A stretch of DNA of 10,543 nucleotides from WLWS01 sp964639535 (GTDB lineage: Bacteria; Pseudomonadota; Gammaproteobacteria; Eutrophobiales; Eutrophobiaceae). Below are positions 6,732 through 10,543 of the stretch, piece by piece. Every line of letters starts with the position of its first letter. The first letter of the stretch is position 1. The stretch covers positions 1 to 10,543 of the forward strand of contig CAZXDV010000096.1 in NCBI GenBank assembly GCA_964639535.1, read 5' to 3'. The notes under the pieces were generated by a model. It worked only from the letters and a program-made list of their open reading frames with translations. It was not told the origin of the DNA and did no database searches. The position numbers and the translations under genes were made by a program.

Positions 6732-6803
6732 AAGATTACCCGGCTGGGGAGACCGGGATTCGAACATTAGTGTCAGGGGAGAAAACTGATGTTCTGTTTC
6801 TGT
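6686..6803 (-). ncRNA. Candidate Spot 42/ErsA-positioned small RNA
   Basis: The proposed transcript would start near 6800 and end near 6686, about 115 nt, on the minus strand and converging on engB. It would carry three CUCCCC motifs, a 5-bp hairpin (CCCGG/CCGGG) showing one motif in its loop, and a 9-bp terminator hairpin showing another, followed by a U-rich tract. There is no credible open frame. Spot 42 of enterics lies beside engB (yihA) and converges on it, and ErsA of Pseudomonas is known from the same locus. The size is also similar. Primary sequence homology to either cannot be judged here. The C-rich loops could pair with Shine-Dalgarno sequences of target mRNAs, which is inference. 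The 5' end is uncertain by several bases. Confidence 0.5.
6739..6757 (-). other. Hairpin with C-rich loop inside the candidate sRNA
   Basis: CCCGG (6739-6743 on plus) pairs with CCGGG (6753-6757) around a 9-nt loop that reads TCTCCCCAG on the minus strand. It displays a CUCCCC motif and lies 7 bp before the terminator hairpin. Confidence 0.5.
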
Positions 6804-6806
6804 TGT

Positions 6807-6834
6807 TTTCGACCGACAAAAACTGGATCAGTTC
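6807..6834 (-). promoter_or_regulatory. sigmaE/AlgU-like promoter of the candidate sRNA
   Basis: On the minus strand GAACTG (6829-6834) is followed after 16 bp by TCGAAA (6807-6812). The extracytoplasmic sigma factor consensus is GAACTT, 16-17 bp, TCTGA. The -35 differs at one base and the -10 is weaker. ErsA in Pseudomonas is known to be sigma22 (AlgU) dependent, which makes the match notable. No good sigma70 promoter was found in the same place. Confidence 0.4.
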
Positions 6835-6840
6835 AAAAAT

Positions 6841-7089
6841 ATTTTCAAAATAGGTATTGACATTCACATTTATGCACAGTGAAAGCCAAATTTGAACCAA
6901 ACTTAATAATGAATCTTAAGTGACACGCATTTGGCCCTATAAAAATAGTATAAATAACTGATATATATAGACATTTAATAATTGTATAAAAAATGACAAA
7001 ATTGGGCAGAAGCCAGTAATTTCGCCAACTTAGGGCTGATGTTAGCTATTCATCCACAAAGATATCCACAGAAAATGTGGATAAATATT
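6841..7089. other. AT-rich non-coding region with DnaA boxes (origin-like or DnaA-regulatory locus)
   Basis: No convincing gene lies between engB and rpmE. From about 6891 to 7010 the sequence is far more AT-rich than its surroundings; in 6951-7000, 43 of 50 bases are A or T. Matches to the DnaA box TTATCCACA flank it. TTATGCACA is at 6870-6878 (8/9). TCATCCACA is at 7050-7058 (8/9), ATATCCACA at 7062-7070 (8/9), and a perfect reverse-strand box at 7076-7084. GATC sites lie at 6826, 7090 and 7154. An AT-rich block beside clustered DnaA boxes is the layout of a replication origin, but no dnaA, rpmH, mnmG or rep gene is in the window. A DnaA-titrating (datA-like) or reactivating (DARS-like) site is an alternative. 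Confidence 0.5.
7050..7084. promoter_or_regulatory. Cluster of three DnaA boxes
   Basis: Two boxes in direct orientation with single mismatches (7050-7058 and 7062-7070) are followed by a perfect box in opposite orientation (7076-7084). The second and third form an inverted repeat, TATCCACA/TGTGGATA, with a 5-bp GAAAA spacer. Three matches to a 9-mer within 35 bp are unlikely by chance. Confidence 0.65.
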
Positions 7090-7214
7090 GATCTTGAGAC
7101 GGGCCAAAGGTTTAAGAAACGAAGTTAGAAAACACCTCAGGTTTCTGCCTTAAGATCGCTTACCTGGCCGCAGTCCGGGACGGGAATTATTCCCTTGAAA
7201 ATTTTCAGCAGGGC

Positions 7215-7245
7215 AAAAAAAAGCGCCGGGTTTCGGCGCTTTTTT
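7215..7245 (-). terminator. rpmE intrinsic terminator, bidirectional in form
   Basis: AAGCGCCG (7221-7228) pairs with CGGCGCTT (7234-7241) around a 5-nt loop, with an A-run on the left and a T-run on the right. It is a good terminator on both strands. It lies 25 bp past the rpmE stop and would also stop transcripts leaving the AT-rich region rightward. Confidence 0.9.
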
Positions 7246-7270
7246 CGTGCTTGAATTCGCTTCTTCCGGG

Positions 7271-7474
7271 TTACATACCGTACTTGCGGCGGAATTTATC
7301 GACACGGCCAGCGGTATCCAGCATTTTCTGCTTACCGGTGTAAAAAGGATGGCACTGGGAGCAAACATCGATATGAAGATCGTCGTTGTCCAGCGTTGAA
7401 CGCGTCTTGAAAACGTTGCCACAGCTGCATGTGACAGAGATTTCTGAATATGTTGGATGAATTTCTGGCTTCAT
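7271..7474 (-). CDS. rpmE: 50S ribosomal protein L31, zinc-binding form
   Basis: This 67-residue protein of the large subunit helps form bridge contacts with the 30S subunit. It opens with MKPEIHPTYSEISVTCSCGN and keeps the four zinc ligands C16, C18, C38 and C41 (CSC ... CSQC), so it is the C+ (zinc) form rather than the zinc-independent paralogue. It ends VDKFRRKYGM, as is typical. The open frame continues upstream, but the ATG at 7474 gives the family length and has AGAGAG about 9 bases before it. It has its own terminator and a putative promoter with a GC-rich discriminator in the 95-bp gap from the upstream gene, so it is probably monocistronic. Confidence 0.97.
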   Translation of the reverse strand: MKPEIHPTYSEISVTCSCGNVFKTRSTLDNDDLHIDVCSQCHPFYTGKQKMLDTAGRVDKFRRKYGM

Positions 7475-7528
7475 GTTTTGTAACTCTCTGCTTTTGATTC
7501 TTGCTCTGCCATCTTGGCAGGGGCGGGG

Positions 7529-7557
7529 AGTGTAGTGCAAAGCCTGCCCCGGTGCAA
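7529..7557 (-). promoter_or_regulatory. Putative rpmE promoter with GC-rich discriminator
   Basis: On the minus strand TTGCAC (7552-7557), a 17-bp spacer and TACACT (7529-7534) are followed by CCCCGCCC. A GC-rich discriminator is typical of ribosomal promoters under ppGpp/DksA control. The hexamers match only moderately. The leader would be about 48 nt. Confidence 0.4.
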
Positions 7558-7569
7558 TCTCAAATTCCC

Positions 7570-7917
7570 TCAGTGTTGAGGTGATTCCGGCGTGTGAAGG
7601 GGCACAACGTTGTCTGAAGGAGTGCCCCTGGTTGCCCATTTTCCCGGGCTTTCCAGTGCATCCAGTAATCCGCGTTCGCCGAGGACAGAGTTCCACATCA
7701 TTTGTGAGATTTGCACACAGGCCGCCATGGGGCTGTCAGTGCGTTGCCTGAGCTGATCCACCTGCCACTGGATGCCCTGCAATCGCGGCCTGCTGGGCGC
7801 AGGGGCCTTATCTATCAGTTGCTGCAGGGCATTCTGACGCATGGCCTCAAAGGTTTCCGGGTCATCTTTTGCCAGGCGCGCCCAGGTATCGAAATCGAAC
7901 TCGTCGCTCTTGCTCAT
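7570..7917 (-). CDS. DUF3135-type small cytosolic protein
   Basis: This 115-residue protein of unknown function resembles the DUF3135 family of gammaproteobacteria. It opens FDFDTWARLAKDDPETFEAMR, followed by a helical stretch with APAPSRPRLQGIQWQVDQLRQRTDSP and then CVQISQMMWNS. It is rich in charged and helical residues and has no signal peptide or membrane segment. The last ~30 residues look disordered. The ATG at 7917 is followed at once by the conserved start; only a weak AGG lies upstream. It sits 69 bp downstream of the SH3-domain gene and 95 bp upstream of rpmE, all on the minus strand. No function can be given. Confidence 0.75.
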   Translation of the reverse strand: MSKSDEFDFDTWARLAKDDPETFEAMRQNALQQLIDKAPAPSRPRLQGIQWQVDQLRQRTDSPMAACVQISQMMWNSVLGERGLLDALESPGKWATRGTPSDNVVPLHTPESPQH

Positions 7918-7986
7918 GTTGCCTATTTTACAGCGAGGGTGTGAGTCGGGGCCAGATTTATCGGCCCGAGCTGTGAATTGAGCCTG

Positions 7987-8760
7987 CTAAATACGAAAAC
8001 CGCCGTGACGCTTGCGGTTGACGAGATCAAGGATATACGCCCCGCCAAACAGCCCCAGTACCAGGGTGACCAGCAGGTAAATCATCATGTTTCTTACCCC
8101 CGGGTTGAAGCCACCGCCCAGCGAGCCGCGCGATACGCTGGCCGCGCCTTCTGCATCGCCGTACTTTTCAAGGGTCTGGGCCAGCTGTATTTCCAGGGTT
8201 TTCTTTTCTTCCTCGAGCGTGCTTATCTGCCGATACAGCGTATCGGAGTCGCTATCCTGTCCGACCCGCTTGCGCAGCTCGGTCAATTCAATCTGTAATT
8301 TACCGTTCCTGAGTTTTTCTGCCTTGAAGTCCTGTTGCAGCTTTGCATGATCCTGCTTGAGCTGGTTGAGGTTGCGCACGGTTTTTGGAGGGCGCTTGTT
8401 GCCGCTTTTTAACTGTTCCTCCAGCGCAAGCTTTTCCTCGCGCATGTCGTTGAGACGTGCTTCAAGGGTGTCTGCGCGAGCCTGTAGCTCGTCGTTGGAA
8501 GCCTGGCCCGGCGGTGTATTCTTGAGGTAGTCATTGCTGATCCAGCCGGATACACCACTTTCGTCGCGCACGAAGCTGAGCTGTTCTTCGCGCTTGACGA
8601 TTTCCAGCGAGGTGCCTGTCGGGACAACCTCGATGATGGCGCTATCAAGGGACTTGTCCTCGTGCAGGCCAGCCTTTAGCTGGTCAGTAATATAGGCTTC
8701 TTCGGCCGAGATTGCTGCAGCAAACACTGCGCAAAGGCAGCCGGCCACCAGGAATTTCAT
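7987..8760 (-). CDS. YgiM-type SH3-domain, coiled-coil membrane protein
   Basis: This 257-residue protein fits the TIGR04211/YgiM family. The parts in order are a signal peptide (about 1-19, AAAISA-EE), a bacterial SH3 domain (about 21-85, with AGLHEDKSLDSAIIEVVPTG and GWISNDYL), and a long coiled coil (about 90-195, many heptad Leu/Glu/Lys). A single membrane segment follows (about 225-245, MMIYLLVTLVLGLFGGAYIL), then a short basic tail RKRHGGFRI, as in YgiM. The SH3 domain should face the periplasm, probably touching peptidoglycan or an envelope partner. The function is not established. Its ATG overlaps the prlC stop as ATGA, so translation is likely coupled to that of oligopeptidase A. Confidence 0.88.
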   Translation of the reverse strand: MKFLVAGCLCAVFAAAISAEEAYITDQLKAGLHEDKSLDSAIIEVVPTGTSLEIVKREEQLSFVRDESGVSGWISNDYLKNTPPGQASNDELQARADTLEARLNDMREEKLALEEQLKSGNKRPPKTVRNLNQLKQDHAKLQQDFKAEKLRNGKLQIELTELRKRVGQDSDSDTLYRQISTLEEEKKTLEIQLAQTLEKYGDAEGAASVSRGSLGGGFNPGVRNMMIYLLVTLVLGLFGGAYILDLVNRKRHGGFRI

Positions 8761-10543
8761 GCGCTTTCCAGTTCTCCTGTGAGTATGCCTGCGTGTCTGA
8801 GCAGGGGATCGATGCTGGGCTGGCGCCCCCTGAATTCAATAAACAGGTCCATCGGTTCGCGCGAACCGCCTTGTTCGAGGATAGAGTGCAGAAATTGTTC
8901 CCCCGTTTTCCTGTCAAAGATACCGTTTTCTTCGAATTTAGAAAAGGCATCGGCAGATAAAACCTCGGCCCACTTGTAGCTGTAATAGCCTGCTGCGTAG
9001 CCGCCGGCGAAAATATGGGAAAAACCGTGCTGAAAGCGATTGTAGGCAGGTGGCGTGACGACAGCCACGCGTTGGCGCACATCGTCCAGCAGGGCTTGAA
9101 TATCGTCGACGTTTTCACCACGTTTTTCCAGGTGCAGCCTGAAATCGAAAAGCGCAAATTCGATCTGTCGAAGCATCTGCATTCCTGCCTGGAAGGTGCG
9201 CGCTTTCAGCATTTTCTGGAAAAGTTCGTCTGGCAGGGTTTCGCCGCCCTGGTAATGCCCGGAAATGTACTCCAGCGCTTCTTCTTCCCAGCACCAGTTT
9301 TCCATGAACTGGCTGGGCAATTCCACGGCATCCCAGGCAACACCGTTGATTCCTGACACTTCCGGGTAATCCACCCGGGTCAGCATGTGATGAAGCCCGT
9401 GGCCGAACTCGTGAAACAGCGTAATGACTTCATCATGGGTCAGAAGGGATGGGTCTTCGCCGACCGGCGGAGTGAAATTACAGGTGAGGTAGGCCACCGG
9501 GTTCTGTACCCCGGCTTCGAGGCGCCGCCTGACTACACATTCATCCATCCATGCGCCGCCCCGTTTTTGCTGGCGGGCGTAGAGATCAAGGTAGAAACTG
9601 CCGCGAACATCACCGCTGCTGTCGTGAATCTGGAAGAAGCGCACATCCTCGTGCCAGGCCTGTACCCCTTCTACCTCGCTGATTTCCAGGCCATATAGCC
9701 TGTTTACCACGGTAAACATGCCCTTTATCACGCGGTCTGCGGGAAAGTAGGGTCGCAGTTCCTCCTGCGAGAGATCAAACTTGTGCAGGCGCAGCTTTTC
9801 CGAGTAATAGGCTAGATCCCAGGCCTGGAGATCTTCAATGCCATAATTTTCGTGCACGAAAGTTTTGAGTTCTTCATAATCTGCCCTGGCGCCGCTCATG
9901 GAGCGGTCAGCAAGGTCCTCCAGGAAGGCGATGACCTCCCCGGTGCTACCGGCCATTTTCCGTGCCAGGGAGTACTCGGCGTAATTGTCAAAGCCCAGCA
10001 ACTCTGCCTGCTGCTGTCTCAGGGCCAGTATTTCCACCATGTTCTGGCCGTTGTCCCACTTTTCGGCATTTTCTGCCTGTTCCGATGCACGAGTGACGTA
10101 GGCCCGGTAAAGCTTTTCGCGAAGCGCTCGATCATCGGCATACTGCATAACCGGGATATAGCTGGGAAACTCAAGGTTCAGCAGCCAGCCTTCCTTGCCA
10201 TCGCGCTTTGCGTTTTGTGCCAGGAGAGCCAGTGCAGAATCCGGCAGGCCTGCCAGGTCTGTCTCGTCGGTCAGCAGCAGGCTCCATGCCTGCGTTGCAT
10301 CCAGCAGGTTTTCTTCAAAGCGGGTTTGTAGCTGGGACAGCTTCTTTTTCAATTCCCTGTAACGCTCTTTTTCCTCTCCTTCAAGGGCGACACCGGATAA
10401 CCTGAAATCCCGCAGGCTGTTATCGATACTTTTTTGCTGGGCGATGTCCAGGCGGGAGAAGGACTCGTCTTCCCTGATTTGCCGGTAGGCCTCGAAAAGT
10501 CCGCGATGCTGGCCAAGCTCGCTACCGTACTCGGTCAGCCTCG
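8757..10543 (-). CDS. prlC: Oligopeptidase A (M3 zinc metallopeptidase), C-terminal part
   Basis: The frame is open from the window edge to the stop at 8757, giving about 594 residues. E. coli oligopeptidase A has 680, so roughly 85 N-terminal residues lie outside. It is a cytosolic zinc endopeptidase that degrades short peptides, including cleaved signal peptides. The zinc motif HEFGH is encoded at 9399-9413, within DEVITLFHEFGHGLHHMLTR. The third ligand Glu lies in AVELPSQFMENWCWE. The substrate-side FSHIFAGGYAAGYYSYKWAEVLSADAF segment is near the C-terminus. Similarity to E. coli PrlC runs along the whole visible length (for example KWDNGQNMVEILALR and RGSFYLDLYAR). It overlaps the next gene by 4 bp. 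No break or missing key residue was seen. Confidence 0.97.
   Translation of the reverse strand, partial: RLTEYGSELGQHRGLFEAYRQIREDESFSRLDIAQQKSIDNSLRDFRLSGVALEGEEKERYRELKKKLSQLQTRFEENLLDATQAWSLLLTDETDLAGLPDSALALLAQNAKRDGKEGWLLNLEFPSYIPVMQYADDRALREKLYRAYVTRASEQAENAEKWDNGQNMVEILALRQQQAELLGFDNYAEYSLARKMAGSTGEVIAFLEDLADRSMSGARADYEELKTFVHENYGIEDLQAWDLAYYSEKLRLHKFDLSQEELRPYFPADRVIKGMFTVVNRLYGLEISEVEGVQAWHEDVRFFQIHDSSGDVRGSFYLDLYARQQKRGGAWMDECVVRRRLEAGVQNPVAYLTCNFTPPVGEDPSLLTHDEVITLFHEFGHGLHHMLTRVDYPEVSGINGVAWDAVELPSQFMENWCWEEEALEYISGHYQGGETLPDELFQKMLKARTFQAGMQMLRQIEFALFDFRLHLEKRGENVDDIQALLDDVRQRVAVVTPPAYNRFQHGFSHIFAGGYAAGYYSYKWAEVLSADAFSKFEENGIFDRKTGEQFLHSILEQGGSREPMDLFIEFRGRQPSIDPLLRHAGILTGELESA

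Noticed and set aside
6745..6770. tRNA 3'-end look-alike on the minus strand (GTTCGAATCCCGG followed by TCTCCCCA), possible tRNA remnant or attachment site
   Set aside because: The 5' half of the T-stem does not pair (TAATG against CCCGG), no CCA or matching acceptor arm is present, and no integrase is nearby. The same bases are better explained by the CCCGG/CCGGG hairpin of the candidate sRNA.
6857..6885. TTGACA on the plus strand as a promoter firing into the AT-rich region
   Set aside because: No acceptable -10 lies at 16-18 bp (TGAAAG at 17 bp) and no gene or structured RNA follows.
7475..7696. Extended L31 reading frame of 141 residues
   Set aside because: L31 is about 67-70 residues. 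The extra part overlaps the DUF3135 gene in another frame and is not conserved-looking.
7918..7986. GGGCC/GGCCC hairpin between the SH3 protein and DUF3135 genes as a terminator
   Set aside because: The stem is only 5 bp and no T-run follows, so it is not listed as a terminator.

Overview
The window reads as a chromosomal segment from a free-living gammaproteobacterium related to the Pseudomonas/Cellvibrio/marine gammaproteobacterial groups. The evidence is the gene content and order: diguanylate cyclase - dsbA - cytochrome c4 - engB resembles the Pseudomonas neighbourhood. The oligopeptidase A and the YgiM-type SH3 protein also match gammaproteobacterial families closely. Codon use is moderately GC-rich throughout, apart from one sharply AT-rich intergenic stretch. 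No transposase, integrase, phage gene or CRISPR array was seen.

Layout. (1) 1-321, minus: N-terminal part of a membrane-anchored c-type cytochrome, cut by the window edge before its haem domain. (2) 322-549: divergent promoter region. (3) 550-2807, plus: a likely three-gene operon of an HD-domain phosphohydrolase, a YciI-like small protein and an exported M20 amidohydrolase. (4) 2820-5920, minus: a coiled-coil GGDEF diguanylate cyclase, periplasmic DsbA and dihaem cytochrome c4. (5) 6095-6688, plus: the ribosome-assembly GTPase EngB. (6) 6689-7270: a long non-coding region. (7) 7271-10543, minus: ribosomal protein L31, a DUF3135-type small protein, a YgiM-type SH3/coiled-coil membrane protein and the C-terminal part of oligopeptidase A (prlC), cut by the window edge.

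The 6689-7270 region is the most interesting part and appears to hold two things. Next to engB, on the minus strand, is a candidate small RNA of roughly 115 nt. It has a sigmaE/AlgU-like promoter, three CUCCCC motifs and a hairpin ending in a U-rich tract that runs into the engB stop codon. Its place and direction relative to engB match those of Spot 42 (spf) in enterics, and ErsA is known from the same locus in Pseudomonas. Beyond it is a very AT-rich block flanked by DnaA-box matches, three of them within 35 bp, with GATC sites nearby. This looks like a replication origin or a DnaA-titrating/reactivating locus.

Functionally the window mixes envelope redox genes (cytochromes, DsbA), c-di-GMP synthesis, ribosome biogenesis (EngB, L31) and peptide turnover (M20 hydrolase, oligopeptidase A). 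Apart from the non-coding region the genes are ordinary housekeeping or accessory functions.
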